A stretch of 64,000 bases of DNA from Adenophora triphylla var. japonica. Lineage: Eukaryota > Streptophyta > Magnoliopsida > Asterales > Campanulaceae. A program made the position numbers and the translations under genes. Under the pieces are notes generated by a model. That model made no database searches, had not been told where the DNA came from, and saw only the letters and a list, made by a program, of their open reading frames with translations. Below are positions 48,036 to 57,184 of the stretch, piece by piece. The stretch lies in the NCBI GenBank assembly GCA_022495995.1, contig JAFEMH010002491.1, positions 1 to 64,000 of the forward strand. Direction: 5' to 3'. Numbering within the stretch: the first letter of the stretch is position 1; each line of letters begins with the position of its first letter.

Positions 48036-48249
48036 ATAGGTAAAAAAACTGGAGCTCCTGAAAGATCCCATGGATCAAACTTGTAGAGATCAATGTCAAC
48101 TATCAAAGAAGCAACAAAATTACCCGTCGAGTCAACCTTGTTTTAATTTTGAGATATGGTGAATAACTAGCTCTTCATCCGTGGGATGAAAACGGAAGCC
48201 CGGTGGGAGAAAAGGGTTAATAGTAATGTCATTAGCATACATTGCTAAT

Positions 48250-48802
48250 TGTTGGGTTTGATGTCATCTAACGTGAGAAAACCAAATTAGGGGATTAAAA
48301 AACAAGTTTCAGCAATTCTGGTGACACGGTCGTGCGATTGTCAAGACACGCCTGTGCAGGACAAGGGAGCAACTACGCCAGGGCGCGATCGCGCGGAGTC
48401 TTTGGAAATTTGGGGCGATCACGTGGTGTCCAAATCTAGGCCTGATCAGTGGCAGTTTTGTGCAGGATTAGAAATAGGCAGTATAAATAAGTTCTATTAC
48501 CTAGAAGTTTTATAATGTAATTCCTAGTGTGATAGAAATCAATAATTCTAAGTGGTTCAATGGTTTTCTTGTCTCTCTATTTCTCTAGCTCTATGGTTTG
48601 CACGGTTGTGAATTCTTGTGACCAAGAATTTGTGCATTAGATTAAAGATTGTATCGGTGATTAAAGATTGTATCGGTGATTGCCAGTTGATAATAATATT
48701 CTTCCCCTCAGCCCGTGGACGTAGCCAAGTTGGTGAACCACGTATATCGTTGTGTTGTGTGATTGATTTATTTTTTGTATTCTACATAGATCTGTTATAA
48801 CA
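48250..48802 (+). repeat. 5' LTR of copia-2 (553 bp)
   Basis: TGTTGGGTTTGATGTCATC to CTGTTATAACA. Contains GGGCGCGATCGCGCGG-type palindromes (about 48,378) and a 20-bp tandem duplication (GATTAAAGATTGTATCGGTG, about 48,638-48,678) absent from the 3' LTR. Confidence 0.9.
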
Positions 48803-48805
48803 AAC

Positions 48806-48820
48806 TGGTATTAGAGTCGG
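48806..48820 (+). promoter_or_regulatory. Degenerate primer-binding site of copia-2
   Basis: TGGTATTAGAGTCGG differs from the initiator-Met form TGGTATCAGAGC. It lies 3 bases after the LTR end. Confidence 0.8.
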
Positions 48821-48862
48821 TTAGGTTGATAAAGGTCTAGGGGTTTTCCGCTGCAAAAGAAG

Positions 48863-50441
48863 ATGGGATCAAAAATTGAATCACCAGTTGACAAGTTTAA
48901 TAAGAAGAATAGTTTTTCTCTTTGCCAAATCAAGATAAAGGCCTTATTGAGAGACAAGGATTTGTGGCTTCGATGGCTGATTCAATCAGGAATCGTCAGG
49001 TTTCAAAGGGCAAAGCTGTAGCAGGTTCCATAGGTGTTGTAGCGGCTGCAACATCAGAGAGTTCGGGGAAGGCAGCTGATACGGAAACATCAAATCTGGT
49101 TACGATAGATGAGAGGGCCCACTCTAAAATATCAGATACTTAGATGATGATGTTCTGGCGAATATCACAGATAATGATTTCGGAGGTGCTCTATGGCTTG
49201 CGTTGGAAGATATGTATCTGACACGATCATTGACCAACAAGCTGTATCTAAAGCAGAAGCTGGATTCGCTCCGAATGATAAAAGCTACGCCCATTAGGGA
49301 TCATATAGATCGGTTCACATCTTTATTACTTGAATTGCGTAATATTGATGTTAAGGTTGAAGATAAGGATGTTGTTCTTATGTTGTATGTTTTCTTACCA
49401 TTGTCATATGAGGGATTTGTGAATTCCTACATTAATGGTAAGGATACGATTATTTTGGAAAAGGTTAAGAATAATCTCAAGATCAGAGATCTGTGCTACA
49501 AGGCGAGCGGTTTATCTACAGAATCTCTGTCAGCAGGGTTGGTTGCAGAAGGCAATAGGGGCCAAGGTAGGAGAAACAAGGGTTTTTCTAAAAGGGGTCC
49601 AAGACCTGGAGATATTTGCAGTTACTGCAAGAAAAAGAGGCATTGGAAACGTGAATGTCACAGGTTGAATAAGAGCAAGCAATTTGACCCTAGTGCAGCT
49701 ATGGCAAAAGACGATGAGCAGGACTATGCCCTAGTAACAGAAGAAGACAAAGGTATGATGGATACATGGATTCTTGATTCTAAGGCTTCTTATCACATGT
49801 GTTCGCGCAGGGAATATTTTGCAACGTATGAAGAGACGGAAGGGGGTGATATTTATATTGATAATGGTTATGTCTGCAAGGTAGTTGTCGTGGGCTCCAT
49901 CAGGGTGCGAACTTTAGGTGGTATGTTTTTGTACATTGAACAAGGTCAGACATGTTCCTGAAGTAACAAATAATTTGATATCGCTTAGTTGGCTAGATAA
50001 GATGGGATACAGTTTCAAATGTGAAGGTGGAGCAGTATGTCTGCAAAGGTTCAAATGTACTCCCTCCGTCCCACGTTAGTTGAGACTAACTTTTTGGGCA
50101 CACCAATTAAGGAAAATGAATAAGATAATGAAAATGTGTGGTAGAAAATGAAGAAAGAGAATGAGTGGAGTTAATAGTAGGTTGGTTGAATAAATTGTAT
50201 GGTGAAAAATGAAGAGAGAGAATGAGTGGGTGGGGTAGGGTGAATATAAAATATTAAAATTTTTGCCATTTTGGGCAGTCTCAACTAACGTGGGACGGCC
50301 CAAAAGGGAAAAAAGTCTCAACTAACGTGGGACGGAGGGAGTAATTCTGAAAGGGATAAAACGAGGTTTCTTGTACGTCCTCCAAGTTTCTACATTTTTG
50401 GGTTTGAGTTTCGAGCATCGTACAACAAAGGATATGGTAGA
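48863..50441 (+). pseudogene. Copia-2 gag and protease remnant
   Basis: gag starts at ATG 48,863 ('MGSKIESPVDKFN') and is frameshifted early. The main open frame 49,203-49,961 carries the gag core ('LTNKLYLKQKLDSLRMIKAT'), a knuckle 'CSYCKKKRHWKREC' (C-x2-C-x4-H-x4-C) and the protease start 'TWILDSKASYHMC', where the catalytic D-S/T-G is D-S-K. A pre-integrase piece follows, split by the Stowaway at 50,058 and resuming as 'LKGIKRGFLYVLQ', then cut by the gypsy solo LTR. No integrase core is found after it. Confidence 0.88.
50058..50343. mobile_element. Stowaway MITE (286 bp) inside copia-2
   Basis: TA-flanked; CTCCCTCCGTCCCACGTTAG with the matching end CTAACGTGGGACGGAGGGAG. It interrupts the copia-2 pre-integrase frame, which resumes on the other side. 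Confidence 0.92.
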
Positions 50442-52709
50442 TGTGAGGACCCCAACCCGGGACCTACACGTGTCCCAAGCTGGAGCGTCCTCGAACTTAC
50501 CCAAATATCAAAAACTTTTAAAAATCTTTATTTAAACTTCGAAAATAAATACAATTATTATAACCATTTCAAAATAAATCTACACCTTTTCACAAAGGAG
50601 AAATAGCTATCTAACTTAGAATGTAAGAAACTGTTTTAGTTACAAAACGGCTTTGGTTATAACATAAAATGAAGATTTATAAATACAATTCCGCAAATGA
50701 ATTATACTAAAGTACACTTTCTATACCAACCTAATCATACCCCGACAATTCCCACAACATAACTTCCAAACTCCTCACCGCCCTTACTTGGCCGGTCCAC
50801 CTGTCTCGGAATCTAAAACAGTAAAGGGAGAGGGGTGAGAATAAATCTCAATGAGCTATTATGAATGCAGCAAGATGCCAAACAAGATGCAACACATAGC
50901 ATGGTAGCACATAACACATTATGAAAGCGGTAAACACATTACGTTACCTCAGTTTACCTTTTCCCGTCTGAACAATAAGTCGTACAACGTGGGAGTAAAA
51001 CTCCACTCTTTGGTGAATTGCCTCCAGCACATTCACCTCTTATAGGACTCATACTCCAGAGATCCATATAAGAAAAGATACCTATAATAGAGTATCCAAA
51101 AATAATATCGTCCCTCCGTACAACAATCGCAACAGTGCCGTAAAGGCTTCTTCATGCTCAATACGGTCGTTAGCACGGCCCACTCCGTGGCCACGAGAGG
51201 GGAAGGGTCACTGGTATGATGTACCTTCAATCACTTATAGAACAAATCCATAATTGATTGAATTCCATCATACCCACCCGAACATAAACACGTTCAAGCA
51301 CATAATAGATACTTGAAATAAATCCACAAAACGGGATAATAATATAACAACATGGTAATGTATACTCATGCCAATCAATACCATAGTGCAATAATCATTT
51401 AATACACTATGTATCGTAAACCATTCCTACATTTTCATTATACAATAATACAAGGCCTCTATGAAGGTTCAAGCTCAATTTACTAAGTGGGAGTCACAAT
51501 CTATAAGGGACCAAACAAGGTTACTACACAAATTCTGGTTCAGATTTGAATTCAAGTTTCTGGGGTCTTGGGCGACCGCCCAAACCTCTTGGGCGACCGC
51601 CCAAGAGGGTTTTCAAGCAAATGGTGAGTTCTGGTGTGATGGGCGGCCGCCCAAGCCCCCATGGGCGACCGCCCAAGGCGATTTCCAGCTCAAATTAATT
51701 TCTAACTCTTTCTTCTTAACTTCAATTCCTTTTCTTTTCATCCACCCTAATCTTAAGAACACCAAGGAGGATTCTAACCTTACATAACTCATCTTAAATC
51801 ATCTAAGCCCAAGATCATGTAGATCTAGATTATTTATCACCAAGTCTTCCACCCATTTCACTACTTCATTCAAGTTTATCCCATTAATCTATCTCCATCC
51901 ATTTTTTACATCCTAGATCATCTTCCAAGAATATTAACCTCTTTCCATTTCATTAACCAAGCACTCAACTCTTATAAAGTTCCCAACCATTTCATTATTT
52001 CATTTCGAGCTAAATCTCCTAATTTAACTCCACCCATTTCATAAATCAATTCTTCCACTTCCAAGAAGGTTTCTAAAGCATTAACAATCATCATAATAAC
52101 AATAAAAATATCCATAGATCATGAACATTCAAAGAAAGAAAGGGTCATAATAACTCACCTTAGGGTTTGTAATGGGAGGTTGATCTTTCTAGCTAGATGG
52201 ATTCTCTTAGATGATCCAACTTCAATGATGCTCCTAGACTTGAATTTGGTGAAGAAATGTCTTGGATTCAAAGCTTGGATGGAGGGCTTCAATGGAGTTC
52301 CTCTAGTCTTTCTCTAGGAAGGAAATGGGATGAATGAAGGAGAAGGAGGAAGGAGGAAGGAGTATAAAATGGATAAAGGAGGAGGGGGGGGGGCGGTCCA
52401 AGGAGGGGAGAAGGGGAGGGCTTTAGGGAAGTTGTCCCCCACCAAAATATCCCATACCAAAAACTCTTCCATAAATTTAAATTAATTCTCCCAACCCATA
52501 ACATTTTATTTGTCCATTTTATTACCACTCCATTCTATTACTTTATTTATTTCTAATTATTATTTTTCCTTTAGAACACTATTTATTTCCTTATCATTTT
52601 ATCCTAATATAAGAAATTTAAAGATATAAAATAAACACATAAGGTTGATATTAATTTTAAAAGTATATAATGTTATACTAAAATTGTGCCTAGGGTTAGG
52701 GTCGTTACA
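50442..52709 (-). mobile_element. Ty3/gypsy solo LTR (2,268 bp) inside copia-2
   Basis: On the minus strand it begins TGTAACGACCCTAACCC and ends GGGGTCCTCACA. Flanked by the 5-bp duplication GTAGA (50,437-50,441 and 52,710-52,714). The TGTAACGACCC start is typical of chromovirus (Tekay/Del-like) LTRs. It holds four GGGCGACCGCCC-type palindromes at 51,570-51,680. No internal element sequence. Confidence 0.93.
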
Positions 52710-52714
52710 GTAGA

Positions 52715-53245
52715 GAGACATCTGAAGGAAGTATGTTGCATGGTTTCGTGTGGGGTGGTTGACAAACAAGTGGAGCAGTAAATTACTTAAGGTGGAGTTG
52801 AACTGGGCAAGCCACGGTTAGTAGGTCAACGGACACAATTGGGAAGCGAGGAAAAAGGTACGTATTGTTGGGGATTCCACGGATATGGCCGCTTCATTTG
52901 TTTGGGTTGGCAAGATTCAATGTCGACTGAATTTGCCCAATTGCCGGTTGAGACAATTTTGATTGCCTACTGCAGTGGCACATTTGGGTGTATTGGAGAC
53001 ACATTGGTATGCTCGGCGTAGCACAACTTGGGTGTACAGGGGGATACATTTGGGTGTCTGGCAGACACGTTTGTTTACTTGTTGAACGGGTCTGAACAAC
53101 TGTTTCAACAAGTCTTTAGGTGTTCGGCCTAACACATTTGGGTGTCAGATACAGTTTTGGTTGTTCGGAGGATAAGTTTGGTGTTTGGCATAACACATTT
53201 AAGGCAGAGGGGAGTTCTGGTTTTGTGATTGGAATGTTAGATGTC
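52715..53245 (+). other. Remnant of copia-2 interior with repeated ATTTGGGTGT words
   Basis: No pol domain readable. From about 52,978 to 53,200 the word (C)ACATTTGGGTGT and variants recur at irregular spacing at least five times. It lies just upstream of the polypurine tract. Confidence 0.5.
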
Positions 53246-53257
53246 AAGGTGGAAATT
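53246..53257 (+). promoter_or_regulatory. Polypurine tract of copia-2
   Basis: AAGGTGGAAATT directly precedes the 3' LTR start, whose first bases are mutated (TATTGGG for TGTTGGG). Confidence 0.8.
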
Positions 53258-53715
53258 TATTGGGTTTGATGTCATCTAACTTGAAAAATCCAAATTAGGG
53301 GATTAAACAAACAAGTTTCAGCAATTCTTGTAACATGGTCGTACGATTGTCGAGACTCACCCGTGCAGGACAAGGGAGCGAACACGCCCTGAAGAGGGCG
53401 CGATCGCGGAGAGTCTCTGGAAATTTGAGGGGATCGCGCGCCAGAAGGGGGCGATCGCGCGATTTTCGGATCTGGGCCAGATCTGCGGCAGTTTTGTGCA
53501 GGGTTAGAAAACCCTGCAGATTAGGAATAGACAGTATAAATAAGCCCTATTACCTAGAAGTTTTTATGATGTAATTCTTATTGTGATTGAGATCAATAAT
53601 TTTAGGTGTTCAAAGGTTTTATTGTCTCTCTGTTTCTTTAGATCTAAGGTTTGCACGGTTGTAAATTCTTGTGACCAAGAATTCGTGTATTAGATTAGAG
53701 ATTGTATTCGGTAAT

Positions 53716-54235
53716 TGTAACGACTCGAGCCCGAAGCCCAACTCGCTACGTATGCACCACACACTGGCTCACTAATCACCTCCTCAATTGGGTCAACCAC
53801 AACCCATTACAAGCCTTCAAAAGTCTAATGGATGATTTGATGCTTAGTAGTAGTGTATGAGCCTTCTATATATCACACTAAATTCCCACATATTTTCGAT
53901 GTGGGATGGGGGATATCACAATCTCCCCCACTCAAACCCTTGCCATCTCTGGCAAGGTCAATCAATACCCAGATTGTACCCCCGGGCTAGCTCGCAAGCC
54001 TTAAGGACGGGGTTTCGCTCTGATACCATTTGTAACGACACGAGCCCGAAGTCCAACCCGCTACGTAGGCACCACACACTGGCCCACTAAGCACCTCCTA
54101 AATTGGGTCAATCACAGCCCATCACAGGCCTTCAAAAGTTCAATGGATGCTTTAATGCTTAGTAGTAGTGTATGTGTCTTTTATATATCACACTAAATTC
54201 TCACATATTTTCGATGTTGGATGGAGGATATCACA
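53716..54235 (-). mobile_element. TRIM (miniature LTR retrotransposon), 520 bp, minus strand
   Basis: Two 205-bp direct terminal repeats (53,716-53,920 and 54,031-54,235), each TGTAACGAC...GATATCACA on the plus strand. On the minus strand the right repeat is followed by TGGTATCAGAGC (54,028-54,017), the initiator-Met primer-binding site, and the left repeat is preceded by a polypurine tract GAGTGGGGGAGAT (53,933-53,921). Only about 110 bp of noncoding interior. A clean target duplication was not found because a MITE abuts the right end. Confidence 0.92.
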
Positions 54236-54237
54236 TT

Positions 54238-55634
54238 CAGGCTCTGTTTGTTTGGGCGTAAAATAACTTTTTTTCGTAAAATAACTCGTTTTACGCCGTT
54301 TGGTTGAGCCCCCGGAAAATATTTTCCGGAAAATAACTCGTTTTCCGCTGTTTGGTTGTTTTCCGGAAAATGGAGAAAACGTTTTCCGGAAAACATTTTA
54401 CGCCCTTCCTAAGTAAAACGACTTACTGACTTTGTCCTAAGTAAAACATTTTCCGAAAAATGGTGCCCCTCATATACAACTCATATTTCACAAGGTACAA
54501 CATAATAATAATAATTAAAAAAAATAAAAAAAATCACCCCTACCCCTACCCCAGCTACCCCAACCCCTGCCTACCCCACCCTCACCCCACAAAAAAAATT
54601 TTTTTTGGTAACCGCCCCACCCACACCCTGCCTACCCCACCCCCACCCCCCCCCAATTTTTTTTTTGTTACCGCCCCACCCACCCCCTCCCCCAAATTTT
54701 TTTTTTGTAACCGCCCCACCCATCCCCTGGCTACCCCCCACCCCCTCCCCAAATTTTTTTTTTGTAACCGCCCCACCCACCCCACACCCCATCCCCCCCC
54801 ACCCACCCCCCCCCCCAAAAAAAAAATTTTTTTTGTAACCGCCCCACCCACCCCCTGCCTACCCCCCCAACCCACCCACCCCCCAAATTTTTTTTTTTGT
54901 AACCGCCCCACCCACCCCCGCCTATCCCACCCCCACCCACCCCCCCAAATTTTTTTTTATAACCGCCCCACCTACCCCTTGTCTACCCCCCACCCACCCC
55001 TCCCCACCCCCACCCACCCACCCCCGTAATTTTTTTTTTTTTTTTTGTAACCGCCCGCCCCACCCCCATGACCCCCCTCCCTCCCCCCCAAAAAAAAATA
55101 TTTTGTTTTGTAATCGCCCCACCCACCCCCTGCCTACCCCACCCTACCCACCCACCCCCACCCCCACCCCCCACCCCAAAAATTTATTTTTTTTAATCAT
55201 TAAAAAAATTAATAATTTTTTTTTGGAGTTGGGGGTGGGGGGTGGGGGGTGGGGGTGGGTGGGGTGGTTACAAAAAATGATTAAATTTTTTTTTTGGTGG
55301 GGGGGTGGGGTAGGCTGGGGGTGGGTGGGGCAGTTACAAAAAAAAAAAAAATTGGGTGGGAGGTGGGTGGGGCTACAAAAAAAAAAATTGGGGGTGGGGT
55401 GGGATAGGCGGGGGGTGGGTGGGATGGTTACAAAAAATGATTAAAAAATTTTTTTTTTAATAAAACATTTTACGCCCTTTCGAAAAATATTTTTCTTACC
55501 AAACACCCGAAAACATTTTACACCCTTCCTCCGTAAAACATTTTACGCCCTACATCCGTAAAACATTTTACAGGAAAACATTTTTCGAAAAACATTTTCC
55601 GGAAAATGTTTTACGTCGAAACAAACGGAGCTTG
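54238..55634. mobile_element. MITE (about 1.4 kb) with C-rich/G-rich inverted minisatellite
   Basis: Termini CAGGCTCTGTTTGTTTGG and, on the complement of the right end, CAAGCTCCGTTTGTTTCG, each followed by CGTAAAA-rich subterminal motifs (ATTTTCCGGAAAAT, TTTTACG). Flanked by ATT on both sides. The interior from 54,535 to 55,190 is a C-rich minisatellite (core TTTTGTAACCGCCCCACCCA, about 10 copies) and from 55,225 to 55,440 its G-rich inverse (TGGGTGGGGCAGTTACAAAA). Superfamily not certain. Confidence 0.8.
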
Positions 55635-55759
55635 ATTGTCAGTTGATAATAATATTATTGCCTTCTGCCGTTTACATAGCCAAATTGGTGAACCACGTAT
55701 ATCGTTGTGTTGTGTGATTGATAATTTTATATCTTATACATTGATATTGATGACGCCAC

Positions 55760-56600
55760 AGCTTTTGGGGGTCAGGAGCGGTTTAAGGATATCTGGCTAG
55801 GATATATTTGGTGGTTTGATGTACCTAGATCACAACACAAACAAGCACCTTTAAGGTCAAAGTTGGATGTTACTCCAACTCAGGCCCTCGGGTGTGAGAG
55901 TAAGAATACTGAGTAATAAGGATTTGAATACCTTTGGAGTGTGTGTGCTTAGGTTTAGAGAGTAAAAGAGCTTACTCAATTGTATCTGGAACTTACCTTG
56001 CCCAAGGGGGTAAAGGCCTTCTATTTATAGGCAATGCCATGGTGCTTGTTGAGGTAAGCAATGAGATCAGCCCTAGGGGGCACTTTGGTATTTGACCAGC
56101 TACACGTGTCCGCAGCTAATTGGTCCTGTCAGGGAGGGAACATTGACTGTCCAAGGGACATGGCTGAAAGGGACATGAGCCGTGTAGCCGGCTTATTGCA
56201 TTAAATGGAATAGTAGGCGCCGGACTGAGCCGCATTGAATGCGTGATGGGGGAGCCGGCAAGTGGCCTGTCAGAGACAGTAAGCTAACTTTGCTCAGTAA
56301 GGCTTGACATTAACCGGGAAGCAGCATGTACCCGTGGTCAACGTTGTGCCCGCGGTCAAAGATATAAGACGCGAGCACGGTTGATGCGGGTATGACTCAT
56401 GCTGGCACGGATCCAGCGAGCAGGGTCCCAATGGTCCTCGATGGGGACGATGCGAGGAGGGACACGGTCTTGACCACAAGAGCCTATTTGTCCGCGGTCT
56501 TCCCTCCAGCGGTCTAGGAAATGCCACGTCACTGGTTCCTTGGACTAGACCGAGCGCGGGCCCGGTCCAGTAGATCCGGGCTCATCAATGGCCCCTAGCT
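55760..56600 (-). mobile_element. 3' LTR region of element C (ends approximate)
   Basis: Minus-strand TATA box at 56,030-56,021, followed on the minus strand by CCCGAGGGCCTGAGTTGG near 55,886. The upstream side ends near GGCCCCTAGCTCCAAG (56,590). Neither end is fixed by a partner LTR. Confidence 0.5.
56021..56030 (-). promoter_or_regulatory. TATA box of the element C LTR
   Basis: Minus strand TGCCTATAAATAGAAGG, a strong plant TATA context, driving toward lower coordinates. Confidence 0.6.
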
Positions 56601-56987
56601 CCAAGTGTGATTATTTATGGTCTGAGTGAGGAGCTACTAGAAGCTCGGTCTGCCTCAATTGCTCCTCGAGCGAGCACCAGTGTTAGCGTTTTTCGTTGTC
56701 TGTTGCTTGGCCCCATGGGCCAGAGGGAACGTTCGGGAGGCACCAGTGAGTGACACGTGGTCCCTTGCATGGCGTGCCTCCCTAAGTTAACAGTGGGTCC
56801 CTTGGCGAGATGAAAAGACGGGTTGAGTGGTACGTACAGGGGTACGTGTCGCCCATTTAAGGGGGCAATAAATGCAAAGGGTATTTAATTTTTTAAATTT
56901 TCAAACGTTGGAGACGGTTCGTGGTCCGAGGTAGGATTTGTGGGCTAATTAATACGGGTTAACGGGTTAACCCGTATAGGTAGGCCT

Positions 56988-56995
56988 TATAAATA
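56988..56995 (+). promoter_or_regulatory. TATA box of the element C accessory gene
   Basis: GGCCTTATAAATACC about 190 bp upstream of the ATG at 57,185, preceded by the palindrome ACGGGTTAACGGGTTAACCCGT-like block (56,955-56,976). It gives the plus-strand gene its own promoter inside the element. Confidence 0.6.
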
Positions 56996-57184
56996 CCAAA
57001 CCCTTAAACCTCAAACCCTTTTTACCGTTTCCAAACCTTCGAAGAGCATTTGAGAGAGAAAATTCTTGCTGCGTTCCTTGTGCTACTGCTTTCCGAATCC
57101 TTTTCTCAATCCTTCTCTCGTAAGTATTTGGGTGTTTTTCTTCTTCATCTCCCTCTATTTTTTTTCTTTTCTGGGTTTTGAAAG

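Larger units (their letters stand above)
42596..48242 (-). pseudogene. NAC gene 3, pseudogene disrupted by several transposons
   Basis: Exon 1 at 48,242-48,058: the subdomain A frame shifts after '[14 protein letters not shown]', and the donor reads CAG/GAGC instead of GT. Exon 2 is split: 44,388-44,303 ('[12 protein letters not shown]' ... '[10 protein letters not shown]') and 43,856-43,651 ('[16 protein letters not shown]' ... 'RIWGSMR'), with a solo LTR between. Its donor GT is mutated to AT. Exon 3 at 43,020-42,596 has stops after 'CRIRHKS' and 'MEKINI', but keeps the family C-terminal motif 'IKRVLSVGTMNELLMPN' ... 'SDNSDIFDQ'. Two Stowaways sit in intron 2, one Stowaway in a 3.7 kb intron 1, and copia-2 lies 8 bp upstream of the ATG. 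Third member of the tandem NAC array. Confidence 0.92.
48250..55750 (+). mobile_element. Copia-2: old, internally deleted Ty1/copia element carrying four nested insertions
   Basis: 5' LTR 48,250-48,802, primer-binding-like site at 48,806, gag and protease remnant to 50,441, polypurine tract at 53,246, 3' LTR from 53,258. Integrase, RT and RNase H are absent. The LTRs differ at many positions. Insertions: Stowaway (50,058), gypsy solo LTR (50,442), TRIM (53,716), MITE (54,238). It lies 8 bp upstream of the NAC pseudogene start codon. The right end is decayed and no second CTAAT duplication was found. Confidence 0.88.
53258..55750 (+). repeat. 3' LTR of copia-2, split by two insertions
   Basis: Homologous to 48,250-48,802 in two pieces: 53,258 to about 53,715 and about 55,635 to 55,750. 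Between them lie a TRIM and a MITE. The last bases are too diverged to fix the end. GC palindromes (GGGGGCGATCGCGCGATT) occur near 53,400-53,470. Confidence 0.88.

Noticed and set aside
53711..53720. A 5-bp target duplication for the TRIM (GTAAT)
   Set aside because: The matching right copy is not present next to 54,235; the adjoining MITE obscures the site, so no duplication is claimed.
54460..55029. Proline/phenylalanine-rich ORF of 189 codons and glycine-rich frames on the other strand
   Set aside because: Pure translation of the C-rich minisatellite in the MITE; no gene evidence.
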